From Dyella acidisoli (GTDB lineage Bacteria > Pseudomonadota > Gammaproteobacteria > Xanthomonadales > Rhodanobacteraceae), in NCBI RefSeq assembly GCF_030160295.1, contig NZ_BSOB01000004.1, positions 238,030-302,029 of the forward strand: DNA of 64,000 bases, written 5' to 3'. Shown here piece after piece: positions 43,101-50,903 of the stretch. Position 1 is the stretch's first letter; the number at the start of each line of letters is the position of its first letter. Under the pieces are notes generated by a model. It searched no databases. It had not been told where the DNA came from and worked only from the letters and a program-made list of their open reading frames with translations. Made by a program: the position numbers and the translations under genes.

Positions 43101-46100
43101 TCTGCAGATCTCTGCCGATCAGCTCACCGCACTGGGCGCGGGCAGCTTGCTGCTAGGCGGCAGTCGCCAGCTCACCAGCAACGGCTACCAGATCACCAGC
43201 ATCGCCGACAGCGTTGTGCTCTCCAACGACAGCGCCGATCCTCTGCAAGGGCAGGAGATCCTGCTGGTTGCCAACGGCAACGGCGATCCTGGTGCGCAAG
43301 GCGTCGTGCTGCAGTCGGGCAGCTATCTGGCCGCTACCGGCACAGGCACGCCCAACAGCACATCACTGTTGTTCGGCAGCAATGCAGTCAGTGGTGGCAA
43401 TGCCGCGATCAGCGGCAACGGCGCGCTGCTGCGCGTTTCGCAGAATGGCCTTGCCCCGATCACTCGCTACGATGTGTCCGGCACCACGCTCGGCAATCTC
43501 ATTATCGATGCCGGTGCCACTGTGCAGGGTGGTAGTTCGCTGACCATGGATACCACCGGCGCCACCAGCGTCGATCCGAACGCGGTATTCACCGCGCAAA
43601 ACATCCAGGCCACCGCCAACCAGATCAGTTTCGTAGGTAGCGGTGCATTGGCCGGCGCCAGCACCGGCGGTCTGGTGATCGGCTCCGGTACGTTGAGCTT
43701 GTTCAACAATGCCAGCCAGGTCACGCTGAATAGCCGCGGCGCCATCAACTTCCTTGGCAGTGTCAGCATCGACTTGCCGCAGACTCTGGACCTCAACGCC
43801 AATGCCTATGTCAGCGATGGCGGCACGGTCAGCATCAAGGCGGGCAGCTTAGGCCTGGGTAACGCGGTCGGTACCAGCGGTGACACGGCAACGGCAGGCA
43901 CGGGCCAGTTGATACTCAACGCGAACGAGCTGGATTTCACCGCCGGCAGCAGCGTCACACAGGGTTTTGCCAGCGTCACTGCCAATGTCAGCCAGGGCAT
44001 CACCGGCCAGGGTACCGGTGGCGTGAATTTCGGCGCGGCCAACATCAACTTCAATACGCCGATCCTGCTGGCAGGTAGCGGTGCCGATACTGCACTGACC
44101 ACCACCGGTAGCTTCGCCGTCAACCACGCCAGTGGCACCGCGCTGACCGACAACAGTCTCGGCGGCACGCTGATGCTCAGCGGCGGTACGCTCAGTATCG
44201 GCACGCAAGTGGATGCATTGGCCGGTCAGCTCAAGCTCACCGCCACCAGCGGCGATCTCACTCTTGCCGGAGGCGCCAACGTCGATGCCGCCGGCGTCAA
44301 CAAAACCTTCTATGACGTTACCACCTATGCAGCCGGTGGCGACCTGGCGCTCATATCCAATCAGGGCTCAGTGATCGTGGATACCGGCGCGGTGGTGAAT
44401 TTTGCCGGCGCGCCACTAGGCGGTACGGCGGGCAGCCTCACTATCGCCGCGAACAATCTCGCCACCCTTGAGGGCAGTTTCGAAGGTGGCGCTGTCAGCG
44501 GCTACAAGGGCGGCTATTTCAGCGTGAGCAGCGGTGGCGCGCTGAATCTGGATCAACTGGCGTCTGTGACCCGCAATGCGGGCACCACCGGCGGTATCTT
44601 CATCACCAGCGGTGCCGGCAACCTATTGCTCTCCGCCGGGCAAAGCCTGGTGGCACAGGATGTGTACCTCACCGCCGATGGTGGCAGCGCCGCCGTCAAC
44701 GGCAACGCTGGCGTGGTGGATATCGAAGGCACGGTGAATGTTTCCGGTAACGCCGCCGGCGAAATCCAGCTTTACGGTCGCAACGGCGTCACCATCAATG
44801 GCAGTTTGTTGGCGACAAGCAGTATGCCGGGACAGTTTGGCGGCATCGTGAACATCGGTACCGTTGGTACGCCGGATGGCTCGCTCAACAGTACATACGG
44901 CTATGAGAACGTGCAGCCCGGTAGCGCCGGCAGCATTGTGTTTGGGCCCAATGCCATCATCAATGTCGCTGGCGGCTCTGCTGGTGTGGGTGGTGTAGTC
45001 AGCCTGCGCGCGCCGCTGCTGGTCCATGGTGACGTACCAATTACCTTTGCCAACAGCACATCGATCACTGGCGCCAACAAAATTACCATCGTGCCGTATG
45101 CGGTGTGGAGCACAGACGACTCCAGCACTAACCTCGCGCAACATTTCGATGGCCTGATCGATCCTGCCGGCTGGTATACGTCCGGCCCTGGCGGTGCGCC
45201 GCAACTGGTTTCAGGCACCTGGTACAACGAGGCAGGCATCGCGCTGGCCGCGCCGACCACGGCCGCCATGCTGCAGGCCTATCTGAGCAATGATTACTTC
45301 ATTCCGGATGCGGCCAATGCCGCGCATCAGGATTTCTACGGCTACGTGGGTGGCAATGCTGGCAATCCCGGTACCTTGATGGGCTATGTGGAGCAGCCGG
45401 GCTACAGCTTCGGCAATCGCTATGCCGGCATTGCCAATCTAGTGATTAGCCCCGGCATAGAACTGGTTAATCCGGATGCCAACATCAATGGCGGCGATAT
45501 CTCGGTACTTACCAACTGGAATCTGGGCGCTGGCGTTACCGCGGCCGACGGTACGATCCAATTGGCGTATCGCTATGGGGCCAATCCTTCCGTCTCCGCC
45601 TCGGGCATCGCGCCCACGCTTAGTGTGCTGGCTCTGCATAACGTAAATGTCGATGCCAGTGTTACGGATGGCTTCTATCAGCAGAACGTTGGAGCGACGC
45701 TTACGGCGCCCGTTTATCAGCCGTCGGGGGGAGGTAGCTCGCTGTATGCGACGGAATACAACTTGTATCTCGCCACGATCAATTTTCTGCAAAACGACAG
45801 TCTGAGTCTTCAATCTGGATTCTATTTCACGCCAACAGGTGGTGCTGCGTACTACTTGTGGAACGGCGGGTACGCTAATTTCTGGGATCCAAGCCAGCTA
45901 GTCGTAGATCCTTTAGGTGTCAGCTCTTACATAAACGGCTTCCAGTTCTATCAGCCGGTGACGGCGCCGCTGCCGGGTCAATCCACGACGTACTACACCA
46001 ACTACCAGTCGTACATCGACGCAGTGGGAGCGGGTCAGCAGGGAACCTGGTCGTATACCTACAACGAGGGCGACGCCTCGGGTTTCCTCCCTTACAACTT

Positions 46101-49100
46101 GACCAACATACCCGCGCCGCAGATCGGCGCCAGCTACGCTGCTTATCAGCAAGCCTATCAACAATGGTTGACGAGCAATTTCAACAGCAGCAATGACGAT
46201 GAGAACCTCAACCTTCTGGTTTCACAGATCCAGACACCATCGCCTCTTCTGCCGCCTCTGCAATCGGAGGCGACTAGCAATTACAAACAGTATTCGCAGG
46301 ATTACAGCACTTACATCACTGGATTCAACACCTACTACAACTACGTCGCCAACAATCTAGGCACCGTTATCGGTCAGAATCTGGATTACATTCCTGCTTC
46401 GGGCATCACCACTGCCACGGCCTACGGCTCGCAGTTCTTCTATGCGCCCACCCCGCCCGTACCCGGAGCTTTGCTGATATCTCAGGCAGCGAATAATTCG
46501 CCGTCCAACATGCCGAGCCTGGGCAATCCGGTGTCGCTGCCGTCAGCCACGTTGCTGGGCGGATCAAGCAGCAGCTACCAACTTGTAGCCGGTGCCAATT
46601 TCGCAAGCGCCAACCCGCTTTCCGTGGTGGCCAATACCAGCGCGGGTAATATCAATCTCAACGGCCATTTCGCCGTGCAGTACACCGCTAACGGCGGCGA
46701 CGGCAAAACGCTGGAATTCCCCACCGTGGTGCGTACCGGCACTGGTTCCATCGATATCGTGGCGGCAGGCGATATCGATTGGCAGGATTCGACCGCGCCG
46801 ACTGCGGTCTATACCGCAGGCGCACCAGCGGCGGGCACTACGGCAGGTACCGGTGTCGCGGTAGCAACCCCCGTAACCGGTGAGGGCGCCGTACCTGATC
46901 TGCTGGTCAACGGTGTGGTGAATCCCACTAACGCAGGCAACGTTCTGCTCAGCGCTGGTGGCAATATCAACGGGATCGAACAGATCTACGACACCACTGG
47001 CAACATTACTGGAACGCAAGGCGCGTTTATCGGCCAGTTCTGGTGGCCATGGATGGAAACCGGCAACAGCGCTACCAGTTCATCGATCAATTTCGCCAAT
47101 TTCGACCAGGGAGTGATGAGCGTAGGCGGCAATGTCGCCGTCACGGCGGGCGGCAATATCAACGATCTTTCGGTATCACTGCCCACTACGTGGTACGCCA
47201 ATGTGGCGGGTAGTGCCATCACGACCGTCGGCGGTGGCAATCTTGCCGTGAGCGCGGGTGGCGACATTCTTAGCGGCAGTTACTTCGTCGCGAAAGGAAC
47301 GGGCAGTCTTTTAGCCGATGGCACGATCGGTTCCAATTTCAGTTATGTGCTGCCGAACGGAAGTTATGCCGCAAACGGTGCTGCGATCGGCGGTTTCACT
47401 ACGCCTGTTTCCACCTTGCTTGCCCTGCAGGATGCGCAATGGAACGTTCGTGCGCATGATGGCGTGAATATCGCAGACATCCTTGACCCATCTTATGCGG
47501 CCCCCAGTGGGCTCAGTGCCGACGAACAAAGCTACAGCAGCAGTTCGGCGGTCAACGCGACCACTGCTGCGGGCAACTTGACGTTGGGCAGTCTCGCCTG
47601 GGAAACGCAGGTGCTGGGAGACGCTCTGGGAGGCAGTTACGATCTTGGTGTATTGCCTTCGACGCTCAGTTTCAGCGCGTTGAACGGCAACATCAATATC
47701 CTTACCGGAGGGGGGCTGTATCCCTCGGCTACGGGCAATCTGAGCATGCTTGCCGGCGATTCGATTCAATTCGCGCAGCAGAACTACGATTTGGCAAATA
47801 CGACTAATACCAATAGTGGTGCTGCGAGTGGTTTTGGCCTGATCGATGCGGAAGCCACGGTATTACCCTCGCCTTTGCATCCGCAAGGTTCCGATCCTGT
47901 TGACTACGGCATTTCCCTGTCTCCGAGTCAGTACCTGGATACCAGCATCACCGGTGGCTTCATCGATAAAGTATTGCATCAGGCCGGACTGCATAATGCC
48001 GACAATACGCCGGTACGCATCTATGCACTGAACGGAAGCATCATCGACGGCACGGCGGCACCTAACGGTACCCAGATGGATGAAATGCTGATCGAGCCGG
48101 ACAAGCCGGCGCTGATCCAAGCGAGCCAAGATATCGTCAATCTGTCGTTTGTCGGCCAGCAAACCCATGACGCGGACTTCACCCGGATCGCGGCCGGTCA
48201 TGACATCTACGATACGCAGTACAACCCAGCTTCATTGAGTTTGATTCAGCCCATCGGACTGAATAGTCAGCCAGTACCTGTGATTGCGCTAAGCGGTGTG
48301 GGTACGTTGCAATTGCAGGCCGGCCACAATCTCGGCCCGCTCACCAGCCAGGCCGATCTTCTCAACGCAAATCCCTCCGAGAACGCTTCGCTTCCAACTG
48401 GCATCGAAACCATCGGCAACTCACTCAACCCCTATCTGCCGCACGATGGTGCCAGCGTCGATGTGCTGTTCGGTGTAGCACCGGGTATCGACACCAGCAA
48501 CTTCCTCACGCAGTACCTGAGCAATCCCAACGGCGTGGATGGTTTCGGCAGCTTGCTGCCGGATCTGGTCACGTTCATGGAGCAGCAGGAAGACGGCCAG
48601 GCTGTGGATACCGGTTTTGCGCAGGATCAGCTCCACATCGTGCTGACACCGCAACAGGCGGAAGCAACCTTCCAGCAATTGCCTTACTACAAGCAGGAAT
48701 TGTTCGTGCAGCAGGAGTTCTTCAAGCTTCTGGCCCAGGTCGGTGCGGATTACAACGATCCGAGCAGCCCGTATTACAACCAGTACGCACGAGGCTACGC
48801 GGCGATCGAGAGTCTGTTCCCTGCTGTGCTGGGTTACACCAATAACGGTAGCGGCGCAGGCGGCATCAATGGCGAAGCCAAGACGATCGATACGGGCGAT
48901 CTGGATATTCGCAGTTCCACCATTCAAACCCAGCAAGGCGGCAACATCAGCATCCTGGGTCCGGGCGGTCAGGCGCTTATCGGTAGTGTCGATGCGCCAC
49001 CTGTGATCACCAACCAAGGCCAGGTCGTCGCCGGTCCCAACAACATGGGCGTGCTCACCTTGGAACAGGGCAACGTGGACATCTTCACCGACCGCAGCCT

Positions 49101-49752
49101 GCTGCTGGCACAAAGCCGCGTTTTCACCGAACAGGGCGGCAATATGGTGATCTGGAGTTCCAACGGCGACATCAATGCGGGGCAGGGTGCGAAAACGGTG
49201 GCCGTGATACCACCACCTACCTATCTGTGCGATCTGGACGCGTTCTGCCTGCTCGATGCAAAAGGCGAAGTCAGCGGTGCCGGCATCGCTACGTTGCAGA
49301 CGATACCTGGCGCACCGACGGGCAACGTCTATCTGGTTGCGCCGCGCGGCACCGTTGATGCGGGCGATGCGGGCATTCGCGTTTCAGGCAATTTGGTGGT
49401 GGCTGCGGCGCAAGTACTGAATGCCGACAACATCCAGGTGCAGGGGCAGAAGATCGGCGTGCCGGTTGCGCAAACGGTGAACGTTGGCGCGCTTACTAAC
49501 GCAGCAGCAGCTGCCGGCGCGGTAAGCAAAGTGGCGCAGGACATGGCCAAGCAACAGCAGAGCGATGCGCTCGGCAAGCAGCCCTCGATCATCTCGGTGC
49601 AGGTGCTCGGTTTCGGCGATGGCAGCACTAGCATTCAAGGCGGCGGCGGTTACAACCCGAACAGCCCCGTACAGATATTAGGTGCTGGCTCCCTCAGTGA
49701 TGCGCGCAAAAAGTCATTGACCGAAGCCGAACGCAGGCAACTTAGCGAATAA
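37159..49752 (+). CDS. giant TpsA exoprotein, filamentous-haemagglutinin-like (PdtA-like), 4197 aa
   Basis: It starts at GTG 37159 with GGGGA 9 nt ahead; ATG 37198 is the alternative. A signal peptide ends near MPTHAGGPQAL. A Gln-rich helical stretch (QQLLQQQQVQQSLANLNRAA) precedes the TPS/haemagglutinin activation domain (about 125-300) with NWIALNRVIDPSGVPSQIFG and VYLLNHNGILFGAGSQVNTQ. About 3600 residues of beta-helix-type repeats follow, rich in G, N, S, T and V (for example SVSLTSAEGYVLTEQGSMID). A Tyr-rich insertion (about 2830-3110) interrupts them. Cys4024 and Cys4030, the only two cysteines I noticed, lie near the C terminus. The protein is expected to be exported by the TpsB at 28564 and to act as adhesin or contact factor. 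No CDI-type toxin or VENN motif was seen. Confidence 0.92.
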   Translation: MITPVGSGKRSRSMRATAARHPLAYAIASVLAMAAMPTHAGGPQALSSAWLSQQAANRPATQATGGNSSALTGVAAQTPQQLLQQQQVQQSLANLNRAAQAVAAQIAAQQSAQQAAQQQTSPVPNGLTSGGLVVASGVSSNPSLWQNANLPTQTTSNGQTTVQVKQTAQKAILTWNSFNVGRNTTLYFNQSGGNQTNGSNNNWIALNRVIDPSGVPSQIFGQIKAEGTVYLLNHNGILFGAGSQVNTQSLMASSLDLFSSDVNASNSAFLSGGIASGSANLPVLVNGAFTDGKNHDVVVQSGASIVGGTQGFVLLAAPNVANAGRIVDDQGQVILAASTQIDNASAGSATQPLSVVNAGVGGTAANTGLLQSRRGEVEMDGYNVTQDGVALASTSISYPGSIVLNAQDGWIGGTNYGRGGILVLGPDSVTTVLPEEDGATTTSTAAATAAFETSSLILSGETVNFQFGSLLEAPNANLSINAYFSNYSTNVYTNPLAGRLYVDNGAVIDVSGLADVGLPISVLLVTIPRIGQNELANSPLLRNSFLYRQKNVVVDSTQSGVMANGLAWVGSPILNVSGYVDDVPRTIDQMMTNGGSINLNGNQVIVRSGAQLNLGGGYIAYQPGWITTPNLMASNGRIYNIADADPNVTYVGFAGDYEVVDNRWGVTTNYSNPLLAGTTRWDSGFAVGGNAGTLNIATGQALVLDGQINAQAFAGRNQVTQGTQPNGGTLDISVSGAANAAGMSLAPSILLQQSVSPLEQLDPSFQADTTWSSVLNANDPTGTSPYDLSRWVPVSTNLVQQGGFSAVNMSSTLPNGGEILEQAGAVLGVKPGGSIQLTANAINIFGELSAPSGAITLTASGDGDFPDPTSLTGAVQHENITIHSGAVLSTRGLWVNDAGASADNYIGDRYINGGTISLIANQASVQGYSGATTDETGSIVLQSGSLLDASSGGYVNSNGQLQLSNGIPNGSGGSISLIDYANQGLFTFSNRNQIAPSALGQGKLVLDGSLRAYGFSGGGTLTLQAIDIQIGGSASDLALNNGLYLSPSFFAGQGFDNYALTSFTDANIAPGAVVQISRDNLLPNVTALLDAPTGTDIYGESPLTSSAYASVGQLAPYLRYISRGANGPGFSLSAGLYLGWPANPLAPAVGPTTYPGVTGSLTLGTGAAITADAGANITLAGTQSTIVDGTIDAPGGTISVTTTPVNAVAIPSVPEVWLGSQAVLNAAGVSLVNPLAAAVPGESLSQGLTTRYNPRTGVVLNGGSVSLTSAEGYVLTEQGSMIDVSGSSDVYDLPKTNGVLDGTETGYTLTPVWSDAGSIVLGAAAGLYADGSLLAQAGSSQGEGGSLQITGMSPANNVYAPKSTAIVLQQSGLLLPSSSLQPGSNSAANSATGVLYFALDRLNGSGITSLVLGPDVSISSAINTNNNYNPLPIGFAGNINLSLGKRFAAYANTFTALPAGSKDLSNVSTIAYNMGDGTVQISAPYVEITGGVGYATGQGSPVAGSGALNINADFMDLGGLINLQGWASTSFTASNAIRFYEPTDLEYGSSGSMTPGLLFSTGNITLQATELYPVTNYYFAIDANPSGLKNAQGQALSTTLTILGNGNASAPLSAGGGLLLDADNIVQDGSVWVPSGDLIIGVQNPSATASAFGLSGVGAALNLVTTQSATLGTGSLTSVSLDGETVPYGSTTDGLEWNYAGAPYSSFAVSPLTAPPSKSITIAGNNVSLDSGATIDIRGGGTLQASEWVPGTGGTVNVLTQYETSYANSTTGTQVPQYTDGRAIYAILPGYTAPVSAQDAAMTSAAGAGAGPGLGQSIYLSGVAGLPAGYYTLLPAGYATLPGAYRVVQDTSSQNIALGQNAVLPDGTLSITGYFANALDGAHQSTTTTFLVQSAPVWQQYSQDRFTNADSYFTAQATSNGTVAPLLPADGGHLVLSATQQLQLGASLDNAPATGGRPGLVDIAAQAIQVVGADSTPLVGYLQISADQLTALGAGSLLLGGSRQLTSNGYQITSIADSVVLSNDSADPLQGQEILLVANGNGDPGAQGVVLQSGSYLAATGTGTPNSTSLLFGSNAVSGGNAAISGNGALLRVSQNGLAPITRYDVSGTTLGNLIIDAGATVQGGSSLTMDTTGATSVDPNAVFTAQNIQATANQISFVGSGALAGASTGGLVIGSGTLSLFNNASQVTLNSRGAINFLGSVSIDLPQTLDLNANAYVSDGGTVSIKAGSLGLGNAVGTSGDTATAGTGQLILNANELDFTAGSSVTQGFASVTANVSQGITGQGTGGVNFGAANINFNTPILLAGSGADTALTTTGSFAVNHASGTALTDNSLGGTLMLSGGTLSIGTQVDALAGQLKLTATSGDLTLAGGANVDAAGVNKTFYDVTTYAAGGDLALISNQGSVIVDTGAVVNFAGAPLGGTAGSLTIAANNLATLEGSFEGGAVSGYKGGYFSVSSGGALNLDQLASVTRNAGTTGGIFITSGAGNLLLSAGQSLVAQDVYLTADGGSAAVNGNAGVVDIEGTVNVSGNAAGEIQLYGRNGVTINGSLLATSSMPGQFGGIVNIGTVGTPDGSLNSTYGYENVQPGSAGSIVFGPNAIINVAGGSAGVGGVVSLRAPLLVHGDVPITFANSTSITGANKITIVPYAVWSTDDSSTNLAQHFDGLIDPAGWYTSGPGGAPQLVSGTWYNEAGIALAAPTTAAMLQAYLSNDYFIPDAANAAHQDFYGYVGGNAGNPGTLMGYVEQPGYSFGNRYAGIANLVISPGIELVNPDANINGGDISVLTNWNLGAGVTAADGTIQLAYRYGANPSVSASGIAPTLSVLALHNVNVDASVTDGFYQQNVGATLTAPVYQPSGGGSSLYATEYNLYLATINFLQNDSLSLQSGFYFTPTGGAAYYLWNGGYANFWDPSQLVVDPLGVSSYINGFQFYQPVTAPLPGQSTTYYTNYQSYIDAVGAGQQGTWSYTYNEGDASGFLPYNLTNIPAPQIGASYAAYQQAYQQWLTSNFNSSNDDENLNLLVSQIQTPSPLLPPLQSEATSNYKQYSQDYSTYITGFNTYYNYVANNLGTVIGQNLDYIPASGITTATAYGSQFFYAPTPPVPGALLISQAANNSPSNMPSLGNPVSLPSATLLGGSSSSYQLVAGANFASANPLSVVANTSAGNINLNGHFAVQYTANGGDGKTLEFPTVVRTGTGSIDIVAAGDIDWQDSTAPTAVYTAGAPAAGTTAGTGVAVATPVTGEGAVPDLLVNGVVNPTNAGNVLLSAGGNINGIEQIYDTTGNITGTQGAFIGQFWWPWMETGNSATSSSINFANFDQGVMSVGGNVAVTAGGNINDLSVSLPTTWYANVAGSAITTVGGGNLAVSAGGDILSGSYFVAKGTGSLLADGTIGSNFSYVLPNGSYAANGAAIGGFTTPVSTLLALQDAQWNVRAHDGVNIADILDPSYAAPSGLSADEQSYSSSSAVNATTAAGNLTLGSLAWETQVLGDALGGSYDLGVLPSTLSFSALNGNINILTGGGLYPSATGNLSMLAGDSIQFAQQNYDLANTTNTNSGAASGFGLIDAEATVLPSPLHPQGSDPVDYGISLSPSQYLDTSITGGFIDKVLHQAGLHNADNTPVRIYALNGSIIDGTAAPNGTQMDEMLIEPDKPALIQASQDIVNLSFVGQQTHDADFTRIAAGHDIYDTQYNPASLSLIQPIGLNSQPVPVIALSGVGTLQLQAGHNLGPLTSQADLLNANPSENASLPTGIETIGNSLNPYLPHDGASVDVLFGVAPGIDTSNFLTQYLSNPNGVDGFGSLLPDLVTFMEQQEDGQAVDTGFAQDQLHIVLTPQQAEATFQQLPYYKQELFVQQEFFKLLAQVGADYNDPSSPYYNQYARGYAAIESLFPAVLGYTNNGSGAGGINGEAKTIDTGDLDIRSSTIQTQQGGNISILGPGGQALIGSVDAPPVITNQGQVVAGPNNMGVLTLEQGNVDIFTDRSLLLAQSRVFTEQGGNMVIWSSNGDINAGQGAKTVAVIPPPTYLCDLDAFCLLDAKGEVSGAGIATLQTIPGAPTGNVYLVAPRGTVDAGDAGIRVSGNLVVAAAQVLNADNIQVQGQKIGVPVAQTVNVGALTNAAAAAGAVSKVAQDMAKQQQSDALGKQPSIISVQVLGFGDGSTSIQGGGGYNPNSPVQILGAGSLSDARKKSLTEAERRQLSE

Positions 49753-49790
49753 CGACATACCCATAACCAGCGCAGAACTGGAAAAACAGC

Positions 49791-49813
49791 AAGGCCGGCG
49801 GGGCAGGCGCCGG
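49791..49813 (+). terminator. weak hairpin after tpsA
   Basis: GGCCGGCGGGGCAGGCGCCG plus GCT folds into a GC-rich stem but no T-run follows. It may slow transcription between tpsA and the next gene. Confidence 0.3.
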
Positions 49814-49828
49814 CTCGAGACCCACAAC

Positions 49829-50329
49829 ATGAATCGAACATCCTCCTTGCGGAATCCGTCCCAGGGAAAGGCCGGGTTTTTCCCCTATGCAGCCCAAGAC
49901 AAGGGATTGAGGCGAATCACAGTGAATCAGGGTGCGCTTGTCGAAACACTGATCCATCTTTCCAATTTTCGTCAGTACACCATGGCCGAATCGCTATTGA
50001 GGGCTTGCGCGCGCGAGCAACTGCAGGCGTCGCTCGATGTGGCGGAACGTGCTTTCAGCAAGCGGCTCACCTATTCGTTGGAGAGACAGCTCAAGCGTAT
50101 GGGCGATTCAACGGACAAAGTGAAAGGTGTTTTGCTCGCCGAACTGATGAAGATATTGAACACGTGGTGCATGGAAGGGCATCGCAGTGCGATTCGCTGT
50201 GTGCTGATGGAGCTGACATTGGGAGAACTCACAGCGCTTGCGCACATGCATGAGTTAGACAGGGAGGTGTATTCCATGTTGCACGAATACGGGCTGCCGT
50301 ACGAATCATCCCCGTGCCAGTGCCGATGA
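49829..50329 (+). CDS. hypothetical helical protein following tpsA
   Basis: 166 residues from ATG 49829, 76 nt after tpsA. I recognise no family. The product is soluble and mainly helical (AESLLRACAREQLQASLDVA, LLAELMKILNTWCMEGHRSA, LTLGELTALAHMHELDREVY), without signal peptide or membrane segment, and ends in a Cys pair (SSPCQCR). Codon use and composition look coding. It may share the tpsA transcript, but its cytoplasmic character does not suggest a direct role in secretion. A weak ribosome site leaves the start open. Confidence 0.6.
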   Translation: MNRTSSLRNPSQGKAGFFPYAAQDKGLRRITVNQGALVETLIHLSNFRQYTMAESLLRACAREQLQASLDVAERAFSKRLTYSLERQLKRMGDSTDKVKGVLLAELMKILNTWCMEGHRSAIRCVLMELTLGELTALAHMHELDREVYSMLHEYGLPYESSPCQCR

Positions 50330-50790
50330 CTACGCATCTTTGCGATGTTCCGTCTGCGAGATCGTCATTCCCGCGAACGCGGAGGCACTTTTCAACAGCG
50401 AATGCCGGTCAATCCATTTGCTCTGGGACTGCTGGCAAACATGGAGTCCCGCTTTCGCGAAAACGACAGCGGACAGGCAAGCATCATGGCAGGCACAAAG
50501 TGCTTGTCGGCGTGCATCAGCGATTGAAGTCTCCGCTGACCGCAGTGCTTCTATCCAGAAACCCCTGACGCCTTAAAGAAAGTTGGCTGATTATTTATGG
50601 CGCTTGTAAACAGTGAATGCGATGCTGGAAGCAAATACATAAAGCCCCTTCCAGTATGGAAAATTGTATGGCTAAAAAACGTGAAAGTGGCAGCGAAAAA
50701 CAGCCATCACCGCATGGTAATGTGCTGTGCATCACGCGTAACTTCCTATTGAAAAAATATGACGTTAAATATTATTTCAATGCGTCGATA

Positions 50791-50808
50791 TTGTAATTTT
50801 ACTGGCAC
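50791..50808 (+). promoter_or_regulatory. Pho-box-like site upstream of the first PstS-like gene
   Basis: TTGTAAT-TTTA-CTGGCAC matches the PhoB half-site pair CTGTCAT-N4-CTGTCAC at 11 of 14 defined positions with correct spacing. A conserved CAATACTTAAT follows about 11 nt later, where the -10 would be. Confidence 0.4.
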
Positions 50809-50865
50809 ATTCAAAGACACCAATACTTAATTGAGCAGTCATTGCGCGAGCGTAAAAAGCCATGG

Positions 50866-50882
50866 CCTCCAATTCCGGAGGT
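50866..50882 (+). promoter_or_regulatory. ribosome-site hairpin (SD-sequestering) before the first PstS-like gene
   Basis: CCTCC-AATTCC-GGAGG pairs the Shine-Dalgarno sequence with an upstream anti-SD. The same stem with a changed loop (AATCCC) precedes the second paralogue, near 52903-52918. Confidence 0.45.
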
Positions 50883-50903
50883 ATACGCGCCATGGGGAAA
50901 ACC

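Larger units (their letters stand above)
50330..50903. other. intergenic: repeat debris, then an AT-rich promoter region
   Basis: At 50350-50560 the sequence (GTCATTCCCGCGAACGCGG, GGAGTCCCGCTTTCGCGAAA) resembles dispersed repeat debris, and its short frames are not convincing. From about 50580 the base composition turns AT-rich. The last 140 bp are duplicated before the next paralogue (52760-52942). Confidence 0.5.

Noticed and set aside
37159..49752. Contact-dependent inhibition (CdiA) toxin identity for the giant TpsA
   Set aside because: No VENN motif, no distinct C-terminal toxin domain and no clear CdiI-like gene after it; the C terminus continues as haemagglutinin-type sequence. The unknown gene at 49829 leaves a small doubt.
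50350..50560. Small genes in the region after 50330
   Set aside because: The sequence resembles dispersed repeat debris and the frames overlap one another in three phases.
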